Below, one piece after another: positions 1 to 7,729 of a stretch of DNA of 57,207 nucleotides. Position numbers and translations under genes: made by a program. The first letter of the stretch is position 1; the number at the start of each line of letters is the position of its first letter. Origin of the DNA: UMGS755 sp045602005 (GTDB lineage: Bacteria; Bacillota; Clostridia; UBA1381; UBA9506); contig JAZSAS010000039.1 of the NCBI GenBank assembly GCA_045602005.1, positions 1 through 57,207 of the forward strand, read 5' to 3'. Below the pieces are notes generated by a model. It did no database searches. It worked only from the letters and a program-made list of their open reading frames with translations, and had not been told where the DNA came from.

Positions 1-1
1 C

Positions 2-313
2 TTTGCATCACGCGGCGGAAAAACAAAAGAGCTTTTGCCTATACTTGATATTTGCAAGCAAAAAGGCGTATACATAATTTCGGTCACGGAAAACTTAGAA
101 TCCCCTCTTGCGTTGGGGGCAGATGTTGTTTTAAAGCAGCATGTTAACCGTGAAACTGACAAATATAATTGTCAGGGGACAACCTCTTCCACCGCTTTGT
201 GCATGATTTTTCACGCACTTCAGACTGCTCTTATGGAAGAAACTGATTATCAGAATGAGCAGTTTGCCCTTATTCATCCCGGCGGAGCTGTTGGAGAAAG
301 ATTAAATAAATAA
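2..313 (+). CDS. SIS-domain phosphosugar isomerase, KpsF/GutQ-like (C-terminal part, cut by window edge)
   Basis: The frame is open from base 2, so the start lies outside the window. The visible ~103 residues are the last part of a SIS (sugar isomerase) fold. They begin with SRGGKTKELL, the phosphosugar-binding Ser/Gly-rich loop, and end with HPGGAVGERLNK just before the stop. The HPGG-x-x-G-x-x-L motif is typical of arabinose-5-phosphate isomerases of the KpsF/GutQ type. The protein stops right after it, so it has no CBS domains. It is followed 41 bp later by a YjbQ-family gene, a sugar kinase and a sugar isomerase on the same strand, so a role in interconverting phosphorylated sugars in that operon is likely. 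The exact substrate is unknown. Confidence 0.8.
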   Translation, partial: FASRGGKTKELLPILDICKQKGVYIISVTENLESPLALGADVVLKQHVNRETDKYNCQGTTSSTALCMIFHALQTALMEETDYQNEQFALIHPGGAVGERLNK

Positions 314-354
314 GGCGCTTGCCTTTAAATAAAATTTTGAAAGGAATGTTAACT

Positions 355-975
355 ATGGAATTTAAGTTTTATCAGAAAGAATTGGAGCTTCAGTCAAGAG
401 GTTGGATACCTACATTTCACGATATTTCAAAAGAAATAATTGAGATTGTTAAGGCTTCTGGAGTTAAGAATGGTACAGTTTGTATCGCTTCTCATCACAC
501 AACTTGCTCTGTTATGGTTCAGGAGTGTTCTCATGACATTGATTCTTTTGATCTTGAGTTCTTACAGCATGATCTTCTTGATATTATGCGTAAGATGATC
601 CCCGATTACACAGATGAAGGAGATTATCGCCATCCGGGTCCGATTCATGCTCAGTTCGGCAGATATGTTGACGAGCCTGGAGACTTTACAAGCATGAATA
701 CAGACGGTCACTTGAGAAGCGTATTCTTCGGAAGAAGCGAAACAATGACAATTAAAGACGGCGAGCTTGACGGCGGCGAATTTGCTCATGTTTATTTTGT
801 TGACTGGGATCATGTTCGTGCAAGAAGAAGACAGGTAAATGTTACTGTTATGGGTATTGGCGAGGATGTTGAAGACAGAAAGTGGAATGGTGGAGAAGTG
901 ATCAATACACTTCGCAAATTCACCGATGAAGAGAAGGCGTTTGACGTTCATTACACACTTCAACAGGAAAGATAA
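355..975 (+). CDS. YjbQ/UPF0047-family protein, long form
   Basis: This 206-residue protein carries the UPF0047 (YjbQ) signatures: HHTTCSVMVQE near residue 46, then DGHLRSVFFGRSETMTIKDGEL and YFVDWDHVRARR further on. Members have weak thiamine-phosphate synthase activity in some species, but the physiological reaction is not known. Typical members have about 130-140 residues. This one has an extra segment between the HTTC motif and the DGHL motif and a C-terminal tail of about 45 residues. The start at 355 was chosen because AAAGGA lies nine bases upstream; the earlier in-frame start at 319 lacks a ribosome site. It sits between a SIS isomerase and an FGGY kinase (14 bp to the kinase), so it probably acts in the same carbohydrate pathway. 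Confidence 0.85.
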   Translation: MEFKFYQKELELQSRGWIPTFHDISKEIIEIVKASGVKNGTVCIASHHTTCSVMVQECSHDIDSFDLEFLQHDLLDIMRKMIPDYTDEGDYRHPGPIHAQFGRYVDEPGDFTSMNTDGHLRSVFFGRSETMTIKDGELDGGEFAHVYFVDWDHVRARRRQVNVTVMGIGEDVEDRKWNGGEVINTLRKFTDEEKAFDVHYTLQQER

Positions 976-989
976 GCGAGGTAGCATAA

Positions 990-2390
990 ATGGCTAATTT
1001 GCTTGGCGTTGATGTAGGAACAACATCAATGAAAATGGTTCTGTTTGATGAGAACGCAAATATTCTCAAATCTGTCGTCAGGGATTATACTCTTATAACA
1101 AAAGCTGATACAGTGGAATTTAATGCAGAAGAATATTGGGACATGTTTTCTTCTGCATATTCTGAAATTAAATCGGAGTTTAAGATTGACGCTATGTCAA
1201 TTGACACGCAGTGTGAAACGCTGATTGTGGCCGATGAAAATGGTGTGCCCCTTTATAATGCAATCGTCTGGCTCGATAATCGTGCGGTGAAAGAGGCAGA
1301 AGAGATTGAAAAAAATTTCGGCACCCAAAAAGTGTATGAAAAAACAGGCCAGCCTGAGATTACGGCAACGTGGCCTGCGTGCAAGCTTTTGTGGCTCAGA
1401 AAAAACGAGCCTGACATTTTCGCAAAGACTAAAAAGATTTTTCTCCTTGAGGATTTTCTTTTATTCAAACTTTGCGGTGAATTTGTCACAGAGAGAACCC
1501 TGCAGTCGTCAAGTCTTTACCTTGATATTACAACCGGTCAGTGGTGGAGTGACATGCTCGACTTCATAGGAGTTGATGCAGGAAAACTCCCGCGCCTAGT
1601 CAATAGCGGCGAAGTTTTGGGCGTTTATGACGGCGCTAAGGTTGTTGCGGGCGTTATGGACCAGGTGGCAGGTGCAATCGGAGCGGGTGTTGTCGACAGT
1701 GACACCATCAGCGAGATGACCGGAACGACGATGGCGATTGTTGTGCCGACGGATAAAATTCCGAAATATGTAGAGGGAAGCAAAGTTCCGTGTCACATCA
1801 ATTATGACGGAAAATACTGTCTTTTAACATGGACGCCCACTGCCGGAATAGCACTTAAGTGGTTTAAAGAGAATTTTTGCGAAGACTTAAGCTTTCGGGA
1901 GCTTGACAAAATAGCCGAAAATGTTCCCGCTGGGTGTAGCGGGCTTACATTTATGCCGTATCTTTGTGGCAGTGTAATCCCAAAGTATAATCCCGATGCA
2001 AGGGGCGCATTTCTCGGTTTAACAATGGAACATGGCAGAGGTCATGCAGTGCGAGCAATACTGGAGTCTGTTGCTTTTATGCTTAAGGAACACATGGAGT
2101 ACCTTGGTGTTGAGTGCAGTCAAATTAGAAGTATGGGCGGCGGTGCTGTGAGCTCTCTGTGGTGTAAGATTAAAGCTGATGTTACAGGCAAAAAAATCGT
2201 GACGCTTAAAAACAACGAGTCAGCTTGCCTTGGCAGTGCTATCATTGCAGGTGTAGGCACAGGAGTTTTTGAAAGTGTTAAGGCGGCTTGTAGCAAGCTT
2301 ATAGAAACTGACAAAGAATATCTCCCGAATGGTGGGGACTATTCAAAGGCTTATGCAAGATATTTACAATATGAGGAGGCGAATATATGA
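990..2390 (+). CDS. FGGY-family carbohydrate kinase (xylulokinase-like)
   Basis: This 466-residue protein is a full-length FGGY sugar kinase. It has the actin-like ATPase start GVDVGTTSMKMVLFD, the sugar-site segment WLDNRA and the GVMDQVAGAIGAG segment with the expected catalytic Asp. The ADP-binding region MGGGAVSSLWCKIKADVTG is followed by a C-terminal helix. The family phosphorylates ketoses or polyols such as xylulose, ribulose or glycerol. The overall look is xylulokinase-like but the substrate cannot be read from the sequence. Its last codons overlap the start of the isomerase gene (ATGA), implying translational coupling. With that isomerase it would form an aldose-to-ketose-phosphate route. 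Function as a sugar kinase is secure; the sugar is not. Confidence 0.88.
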   Translation: MANLLGVDVGTTSMKMVLFDENANILKSVVRDYTLITKADTVEFNAEEYWDMFSSAYSEIKSEFKIDAMSIDTQCETLIVADENGVPLYNAIVWLDNRAVKEAEEIEKNFGTQKVYEKTGQPEITATWPACKLLWLRKNEPDIFAKTKKIFLLEDFLLFKLCGEFVTERTLQSSSLYLDITTGQWWSDMLDFIGVDAGKLPRLVNSGEVLGVYDGAKVVAGVMDQVAGAIGAGVVDSDTISEMTGTTMAIVVPTDKIPKYVEGSKVPCHINYDGKYCLLTWTPTAGIALKWFKENFCEDLSFRELDKIAENVPAGCSGLTFMPYLCGSVIPKYNPDARGAFLGLTMEHGRGHAVRAILESVAFMLKEHMEYLGVECSQIRSMGGGAVSSLWCKIKADVTGKKIVTLKNNESACLGSAIIAGVGTGVFESVKAACSKLIETDKEYLPNGGDYSKAYARYLQYEEANI

Positions 2391-3736
2391 CAAAAACAGC
2401 TTTTGTCGGCTTTGGAGAGGTTAACACACCCAAAGACGTCATTATAAAAAAGTGTAAAGCAGCAGAAGAGGACCTGAAAAAGCAGGGTCTTGACCTTATC
2501 AGTGTGTATCCGGTGACGGATGACTATGAGGAAAACGACGTGAAGAATGCCATTGCTGCACTTTCTGGCCAGGAATTTGACAGTATGGTTATTTGCATTG
2601 CGGGCTGGATTCCTACTCATGCAGTTGTAAAGGTGTGTGAGCAATTTAAAGAAAAACCCATGGCTCTCTGGGGACTTTGCGGCTGGATAGAAGATGACGG
2701 AAGACTTGTTACAACTGCAGACCAGGCAGGAACAAGTGCTATCAGAAAGACTTTCTGTGATCTTGGTTATACGTTTAAGTATATTTATGATATCATTGGA
2801 AAAGAAAATGGTGCGAAAAAGGTAGCAGATTATTGTGCTGCTGCATCTGCTGCAAAGAAACTCAGAAGTGCAAAGGTAGGTATGGCGGGCTATAGAGATA
2901 TGAATCTTTATGGCACCCTTTATGACGGTACTTCCTTAAAGAGGGTTGTGGGTCCCGAAATTGAGACCTTTGAAATGCTTGAGATGCAACAGCGCTATGA
3001 AAAGATTACACCTGATGCTAAACAAACTGTTATAGACCAGGCAATGAGCCGTTGGCATTTTCTTAAAGAAGCCAAGAGAGAAAGCCTTGAAATGGCTGCA
3101 GGTTACTATCTTGCCATTAAAGAAATCATTGATGAGAGAGGCTATGATGCTATATCTCTCAAAGACGTTGATGGAATGAAAAAACTTTGCGGATTTCCGC
3201 CTGCACCTATATTTATGCTCTTGTCTGATGAGGTGGGTGTTTCCACTATTCCTGAAAACGATTGCCTTGGCAATGTGACACAGCTTATGATTAGATATCT
3301 TACCGGACAGTGCGGTGCTTACCTTGAGTTTTATGAATTCTTTGAAGACAGAGTGCTGGCTGGTGTTCCTGACTATGTTCCCGCTGAGATTATAGATGGC
3401 GAGACAAAAGTGCTTCCTGCAGCATTTGGTGAATTGTCAGAGGGAATTTTAAATGTGTCAAAGGTTAAGGAAGGCACAATTACGATGTGCCGCCTGTTTG
3501 CAGAAAATGGGAAATATTATATGCATCTTGTAAAGGGTGAGGGTATTGAGCCGAGAAAGTGGGAGGAATGTGGCTGGACACAGCCTGCACCTCAGCTTCC
3601 CGGACTTGAAATACTGCTTCCTGATACAGAAAAATTCTGTAACAATGTTATGTGCCAGCACTATATTATTTCTTACGGAGATAATACGGAAAAAATTAAA
3701 AATCTGTGCGGTATACTTGGTATAGGCATTATTTAA
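2387..3736 (+). CDS. L-fucose/L-arabinose isomerase family protein
   Basis: This 449-residue protein belongs to the fucose/arabinose isomerase fold family. Visible landmarks are the N-terminal Rossmann-like part with the VICIAGWIPTHAVV stretch, the metal-site-like segment IPENDCLGNVTQ (E-x-D) near residue 290, and a C-terminal CQHYIISYGD with the conserved His before Tyr. Enzymes of this family use Mn2+ to convert aldoses to ketoses. The start overlaps the kinase stop (ATGA). Placed after a kinase and a SIS isomerase, it is the likely first step of the pathway. The sugar is not identifiable; D-arabinose or another aldopentose would be consistent with a KpsF-type partner, but this is inference. 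Confidence 0.82.
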   Translation: MTKTAFVGFGEVNTPKDVIIKKCKAAEEDLKKQGLDLISVYPVTDDYEENDVKNAIAALSGQEFDSMVICIAGWIPTHAVVKVCEQFKEKPMALWGLCGWIEDDGRLVTTADQAGTSAIRKTFCDLGYTFKYIYDIIGKENGAKKVADYCAAASAAKKLRSAKVGMAGYRDMNLYGTLYDGTSLKRVVGPEIETFEMLEMQQRYEKITPDAKQTVIDQAMSRWHFLKEAKRESLEMAAGYYLAIKEIIDERGYDAISLKDVDGMKKLCGFPPAPIFMLLSDEVGVSTIPENDCLGNVTQLMIRYLTGQCGAYLEFYEFFEDRVLAGVPDYVPAEIIDGETKVLPAAFGELSEGILNVSKVKEGTITMCRLFAENGKYYMHLVKGEGIEPRKWEECGWTQPAPQLPGLEILLPDTEKFCNNVMCQHYIISYGDNTEKIKNLCGILGIGII

Positions 3737-3745
3737 ATGTAAAAA

Positions 3746-3775
3746 GGTTCTGTCTCAATTTATTGAGACAGAACC
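3746..3775. terminator. Perfect 14-bp hairpin downstream of the sugar operon
   Basis: GGTTCTGTCTCAAT and its exact reverse complement are separated by two bases. An A5 run precedes it on the plus strand, so it has a U-tract only for minus-strand transcripts. It may terminate the cupin-side operon coming from the right and act as a 3' end stabiliser for the sugar operon. GGTTCTGT is also a common form of insertion-sequence terminal repeat, and the next 200 bases look like an insertion-sequence remnant, so it could instead be a fused element end. Confidence 0.55.
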
Positions 3776-3787
3776 AAGATAGAAGTC

Positions 3788-3990
3788 TTAACATGAGAAA
3801 CCTCCATGATATAATAGTAAAGGTTTAGCGACCGTATTACTAAAAAATCATGGAGGTTTTAAGTATGTTCAAAGAAATTGCAAACATAATTCCATACAGA
3901 ACATTTTGATCACCGCTGCCAATACCGTCAAAAGCATAAATGCAAGGCGGTTTGCGATGTGCTTACAATAGTTTAAATAAAATTTTAAGG
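3788..3990 (+). mobile_element. Decayed insertion-sequence end: promoter, ribosome site and broken transposase start
   Basis: A promoter (TTAACA at 3788, 16-bp spacer, TATAAT at 3810) is followed by GGAGG at 3852 and ATG at 3865. The reading frame then codes for only 14 residues (MFKEIANIIPYRTF) before a stop at 3907. In the +1 frame a basic, Cys-rich segment FDHRCQYRQKHKCKAVCDVL continues to a stop near 3975. The 13-bp arms at 3798-3810 and 3847-3859 form an inverted repeat whose right arm contains the ribosome site. The pattern fits a deleted and frameshifted transposase gene. I could not assign an IS family. Confidence 0.4.
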
Positions 3991-4021
3991 CGTTTATGAT
4001 TATTATTTTTTATCTGGTGAA

Positions 4022-4369
4022 TTAATCCAAGTGTATCATGGCAACGAATGAAAGAGGAATATCGCCGGTGTTTTCCATGCTGTGGCCTTCGCCGCTGGCT
4101 GTATAGGTCACGTCGCCCGGCTCAACGGGCACGAGTGTGCCGTTGTCATTATAAAGCCCTGTGCCGGAAATGACATAATAGGTTTCACTTTCGCCCTCAT
4201 GGGTATGATAACCCAACGAAGCACCGGGCACCAGTGTTGCAATATTAAAAGCACTCATTTTCTCAGGCAGCTGGGGAGAAACCAACAGCTTGTCCATCGT
4301 TAAGGTGCCGACGCCGCCTTTGGCACCGGTTTGAATCGCAGGTGTTCGGTCTGATTTTTTTATGATCAT
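4022..4369 (-). CDS. Small single-domain cupin protein
   Basis: This 115-residue protein is one cupin beta-barrel. Motif 1 is visible as GYHTHEGESETYYVISGTG (HxH, then E) and motif 2 as GDVTYTASGEGHSMENTG with the final metal-ligand His. Such proteins bind a metal and can be small-molecule isomerases, dioxygenases or sensors; the substrate is not evident. AAAGGAG lies upstream of the chosen ATG. The gene follows the flavin reductase by 45 bp in the same direction, so the two are probably co-transcribed. Confidence 0.82.
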   Translation of the reverse strand: MIIKKSDRTPAIQTGAKGGVGTLTMDKLLVSPQLPEKMSAFNIATLVPGASLGYHTHEGESETYYVISGTGLYNDNGTLVPVEPGDVTYTASGEGHSMENTGDIPLSFVAMIHLD

Positions 4370-4414
4370 ATTAATTCTCCTTTTATTTTCTTTTGTTTGT
4401 TTATCATAGAGGCA

Positions 4415-4930
4415 TCAATCATTCACTTTCATTAAAACCTTCACAATTTCTCCAACATACATGGTGTGGTAATCGTGATCGGGATAATTTTTCGTGTCAA
4501 TCTCCGGCAGCAGAATACCCTCAGGCTTAATTTCTCCGACATATAGTTTTTTGCAAATGACTGCCAGATTGCCATCAGAAAAGTAGGGTGCACCTTCGGC
4601 ATGTTCAACTGTGAGACCGGCCTTTTCAATTTTATTTTCGTCCCGTCCGCTGACCGAACCGAAATAACTCAGGGTTTTTCGATAGCTTTCGTCAAAAAAG
4701 GTGAGAGAGAACCGGCTAGAAGCATCCAATAATTCTTTGGTATAACGCTGGGGACGTACAAAACCAAAGACCACATTTTTGTTCCATAAAACACCAAAAC
4801 CGCCCCAGGATGCCGTCATAGCATTTATCTTGCCGCCGCTCTCGGCACCAATTAACATCCATTCCTTTCCAATCATGGTGAAGGGATTTTTTTCAATTTG
4901 TTCAGGGGAAATTTCATAAAACTGACTCAT
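4415..4930 (-). CDS. Flavin reductase-like, FMN-binding split-barrel protein
   Basis: This 171-residue protein matches the flavin reductase/flavoredoxin fold. It has the early NAMTASWGGFGVLWNKNVVFGFVRPQRYT segment that binds FMN, then the SLTFFDESYRKTLSYFGSVSGRDENKI segment. Proteins of this family carry FMN and transfer electrons in anaerobes; partner and substrate are unknown. AGGAGTG lies ahead of the ATG. It starts 12 bp after the spmB stop codon, so it is probably transcribed with spmA-spmB. Nothing in the protein suggests a sporulation role. Confidence 0.85.
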   Translation of the reverse strand: MSQFYEISPEQIEKNPFTMIGKEWMLIGAESGGKINAMTASWGGFGVLWNKNVVFGFVRPQRYTKELLDASSRFSLTFFDESYRKTLSYFGSVSGRDENKIEKAGLTVEHAEGAPYFSDGNLAVICKKLYVGEIKPEGILLPEIDTKNYPDHDYHTMYVGEIVKVLMKVND

Positions 4931-4942
4931 TTTGTATCACTC

Positions 4943-5464
4943 CTAGTAAAATATACGGCAAATCCATGCACCGGCAAACAAGCCGGTCAAGTCTGCCAGC
5001 AGTGCCGCCGGCACAGTATGCCGGGAAGCACGGATTTTCACAGAACCAAAATAAACCGCCAAAGCATAAAAGGTGGTTTCTGTTGAACCCATCACCACCG
5101 AAGCGGTGCGTCCCGCCAGAGAATCGGGACCGGAGGCGGTGAAAATATCGCTTAAAACAGCTAAAGAACCGCTGCCCGATATAGGGCGGAGCAGTGCCAG
5201 AGGTAAAATTTCCGGGGGCAGTCCCAATGGCTTCAGTAAGGGTGCCAAAAGGCCGGTAATGCACTCAAGAGCACCGGAGGCACGGAGCATGGTGATAGCT
5301 GTAATAAGACCAACCAGAGCCGGTAAAATGCCAAAAAGGCTTTTTAGTCCCTCCGTTGCACCGGATAAAAAGGCATCAAAAATATCGACACGTTTCACCA
5401 ATGCACAAATAATTACAATAAAAAAGATGACCGGCATAACCCCCACAGAAATGGCATGAAGCAT
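4943..5464 (-). CDS. spmB: Spore maturation protein B
   Basis: This 173-residue membrane protein matches SpmB: the motifs ALLRPISGSGSLAVL and VMGSTETTFYALAVYFG are characteristic of this nucleoside-recognition (Gate) domain family. About five hydrophobic segments are visible. In Bacillus, SpmA and SpmB are needed for full dehydration of the spore core and heat resistance. The ATG at 5464 overlaps the spmA stop by one base (TAATG) and is preceded by AGGGGGCGG, so this start was preferred over one further upstream inside spmA. The pair is therefore translationally coupled. Confidence 0.93.
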   Translation of the reverse strand: MLHAISVGVMPVIFFIVIICALVKRVDIFDAFLSGATEGLKSLFGILPALVGLITAITMLRASGALECITGLLAPLLKPLGLPPEILPLALLRPISGSGSLAVLSDIFTASGPDSLAGRTASVVMGSTETTFYALAVYFGSVKIRASRHTVPAALLADLTGLFAGAWICRIFY

Positions 5465-6054
5465 TATAGCCGCCCCCTTTTGCTTAGGCGCTGCATCAGC
5501 TTTGCAGCAACGACACCCACGGTTACGGAAACAATGGAGCAAATCCAAACCGGTGCCACAATGCCAAAGGGGTCAGCCGACTCTGCGGCAGAGCGCAGGG
5601 CAATGATGGTTGTGGGGACTAATGTGATAGAGGCAGTGTTAATCACCACAAACATGCACATTTCATCAGTGGCTGTTCCTTTTTCAGGATTGATTTTTTC
5701 TAGCTCCCGCATAGCGGCTAGCCCCAGTGGTGTTGCAGCGTTGGAAAGTCCCAGAAAATTTGCCGTCATGTTCATGACCATGGCAGTGACGGCCGGCGAA
5801 TCGGGGGCGAGCCGTGGAAAAAGAATTTTTGTCAAAGGGCGAATGAGCCTTGCCAGCTTTTCTGTGAGCCCTGCACGCTTGGCAACCTCTAATAATCCCG
5901 ACCAGAAGCACATGAGTCCCAATAGGCCCAGAGCTAGGGTCACGGCACTTTCACAGCCGGTGAGCACAGACTGTGCTACGGCTTCGGTTTCACCATTTAT
6001 GATTCCGAAGAAAAAGGCGGTTAGAATCATACCGCCCCAAATATAACCCATCAT
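5464..6054 (-). CDS. spmA: Spore maturation protein A
   Basis: This protein of about 196 residues is SpmA. It has an N-terminal GYIWGGMILTAFFFGIING membrane segment and the conserved MNMTANFLGLSNAATPLGLAAM and VVINTASITLVPTTIIALR blocks. It acts with SpmB in the membrane during late sporulation. GAGGTGG lies five bases before the ATG at 6054; an upstream GTG at 6063 and another ATG at 6051 are possible. It follows aroK by about 53 bp with no clear terminator between them, so it may receive read-through from the aromatic operon, although a sporulation promoter in the gap cannot be excluded. Confidence 0.92.
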   Translation of the reverse strand: MMGYIWGGMILTAFFFGIINGETEAVAQSVLTGCESAVTLALGLLGLMCFWSGLLEVAKRAGLTEKLARLIRPLTKILFPRLAPDSPAVTAMVMNMTANFLGLSNAATPLGLAAMRELEKINPEKGTATDEMCMFVVINTASITLVPTTIIALRSAAESADPFGIVAPVWICSIVSVTVGVVAAKLMQRLSKRGRL

Positions 6055-6107
6055 GATATCCACCTCATTTAAAGAATATGAGAGGCAGGAACATTATATG
6101 ATGGGAT

Positions 6108-6611
6108 TTACAGCAAAGGCTTTAAAGCCGACAACACTTGTTCAATCGTTTGGCCGATGTTTGTGCCGCCTTCCACCTGCAAGTCTGCATATTTTTCGTA
6201 AAGATGGCGGCGCTGACGGTCTAATTCAAAAAGGTGGTTTTTGTTTTGCGCCAGAAGCGGCCGCTTTTCTAAATTGATTTTCTTTAAAATGGTTTCCGGA
6301 GAACGGTCTAAAAAAAGAACAATGGAATTCTGCTTTAAGTAGTTCATATTCTCAGGGTTCAGCACTGCACCGCCACCGGTGGCAATCACAATGCCGTCTT
6401 TTTCTGATAATTCACGGGATGCGATGGTTTCTAAATGCCGGAAGTAAGGCTCGCCCTTTACCTTGAAAATTTCGGTGATGGTTTTGCCTTCTTTTTGCTC
6501 AATATATTTATCCATATCTATGAAAGGGAGAGATAAACGATTCGACAAGGCCGTTCCAATGGTGGTTTTGCCGCAACCCGTGAGACCGACTAAAACAATG
6601 TTCTTCTTCAT
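6108..6611 (-). CDS. aroK: Shikimate kinase
   Basis: This 167-residue enzyme phosphorylates shikimate at the 3-OH with ATP, the fifth step of the aromatic pathway. The Walker A motif GLTGCGKTT is at residues 9-17, followed by the shikimate-binding FIDMDKYIE and the ATGGGAVL glycine triplet. The LID-type segment LEKRPLL also fits. Length is normal for the family. The ATG overlaps the pheA stop (ATGA), indicating coupling. It is the last aromatic gene of the T-box operon. Confidence 0.95.
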   Translation of the reverse strand: MKKNIVLVGLTGCGKTTIGTALSNRLSLPFIDMDKYIEQKEGKTITEIFKVKGEPYFRHLETIASRELSEKDGIVIATGGGAVLNPENMNYLKQNSIVLFLDRSPETILKKINLEKRPLLAQNKNHLFELDRQRRHLYEKYADLQVEGGTNIGQTIEQVLSALKPLL

Positions 6612-7729
6612 AGGCTGTGCTCCTTAGCGGCAGGATAGTTGCCTAAAATCTGTAACGAGGAGGAAAGCTCGCTGATTTCTGCAATAGCTTCCTGTTCTGC
6701 TTTTCCGGTTAGAGAACCGGAAAAATCAGCTAAAAACATATATTCAAAAATTCGCTCCGGCAAAGGTCTTGATTGAATATATAAAAGATTCAGTCCATAT
6801 CGCGCAAATGTTGAGAGAACCTTGCAAAGAGAACCGCTTTCATGACGCAATGTAAAAGCAACACTGATTTTATCAGCACCGGGCTGATGCTCTATCTGCC
6901 TTGAAACGGCCACGAAGCGGGTTGTGTTAGTGTCGGCTGCCTGAATGTTTTCAGCCAGCGGCACCAGTCCATACAGTTCTGCAGCCTTGGGGCTGACAAT
7001 GGCTGCCTGTTCAGGATTCTGCGCCTTTAGCACATATGCACCGCTGTCTGCGGTGCTGGCCATAGGAATCTGTTGCACATTTTTTAAGGTTTTTAAAAAC
7101 GCAGCACATTGGAGCAGTGCTTGAGGGTGGGAGTATACTCTTTGGATGTCAGTGAGCTGTGCGCCTTGAGGTGCCGCCAATACGTGACAAATTTTCAAGG
7201 CAGTTTCACTGACTATGTATAAATTATTTTTATATAATAAATCCAAAACATCATTGATTGCACCGGTGGAGGTATTCTCGATTGGCAAAATGCCGTAATC
7301 TGCTTTTCCTTCATTGAGCAATGCAAAAATGCCGTCGAAGGAATCAGATGCAATGGCACAGGCTGCGTCGGGAAACATTTGGGAAAGAGCCTCTGCGCTA
7401 TTGGAGCCGGGTCTGCCCAGATATGCCACACGGGGGTTTTTAACGGAGGGCGAAAAAACAATTTCCTTCGCCTTTCCTTGTTGCTGCAACCGTCGGGACA
7501 GGCTCATCAGGTCAGTAAAAAAATCAACTGTTAAGTCATGATATTCAGGATTTTTTAATCCTGCAACACGGCTCTTAATGACCGCCTGCTCACGTTCTGG
7601 TACAAAAATCGGCAGATTCCGCTCATTTTTATAATGTCCCACCTGTTTAGCAACGTCCATGCGTTGTTCAAACAGATTGAGCATCTGTTTATCAATGGTG
7701 TCAATTTGTTTTCGAAGCTGGTTCAGCAT
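6608..7729 (-). CDS. pheA: Bifunctional chorismate mutase/prephenate dehydratase
   Basis: This 373-residue protein converts chorismate to prephenate and then to phenylpyruvate. Residues ~1-85 (start MLNQLRKQIDTIDKQMLNLFEQR) are an AroQ-type chorismate mutase. Residues ~95-275 are a prephenate dehydratase with IENTSTGAINDVLDLL and the TTRF motif (NTTRFVAV). The rest is an ACT domain with SGSLCKVLSTF and IQSRPLPE, probably binding phenylalanine for feedback control. The start at 7729 has GGAGG nine bases upstream and overlaps the end of aroC. As the committed Phe step it fits a Phe-specific T-box. Confidence 0.94.
   Translation of the reverse strand: MLNQLRKQIDTIDKQMLNLFEQRMDVAKQVGHYKNERNLPIFVPEREQAVIKSRVAGLKNPEYHDLTVDFFTDLMSLSRRLQQQGKAKEIVFSPSVKNPRVAYLGRPGSNSAEALSQMFPDAACAIASDSFDGIFALLNEGKADYGILPIENTSTGAINDVLDLLYKNNLYIVSETALKICHVLAAPQGAQLTDIQRVYSHPQALLQCAAFLKTLKNVQQIPMASTADSGAYVLKAQNPEQAAIVSPKAAELYGLVPLAENIQAADTNTTRFVAVSRQIEHQPGADKISVAFTLRHESGSLCKVLSTFARYGLNLLYIQSRPLPERIFEYMFLADFSGSLTGKAEQEAIAEISELSSSLQILGNYPAAKEHSL

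Noticed and set aside
562..987. A 141-codon frame antisense to the YjbQ gene
   Set aside because: It lies fully opposite a well-supported gene, has no ribosome site and shows no protein-like motif; it is a codon-bias shadow.
5073..6046. Plus-strand frames of 128 and 196 codons opposite spmA-spmB
   Set aside because: The minus-strand SpmA and SpmB proteins match known families with ribosome sites, while the plus frames are low-complexity mirrors.
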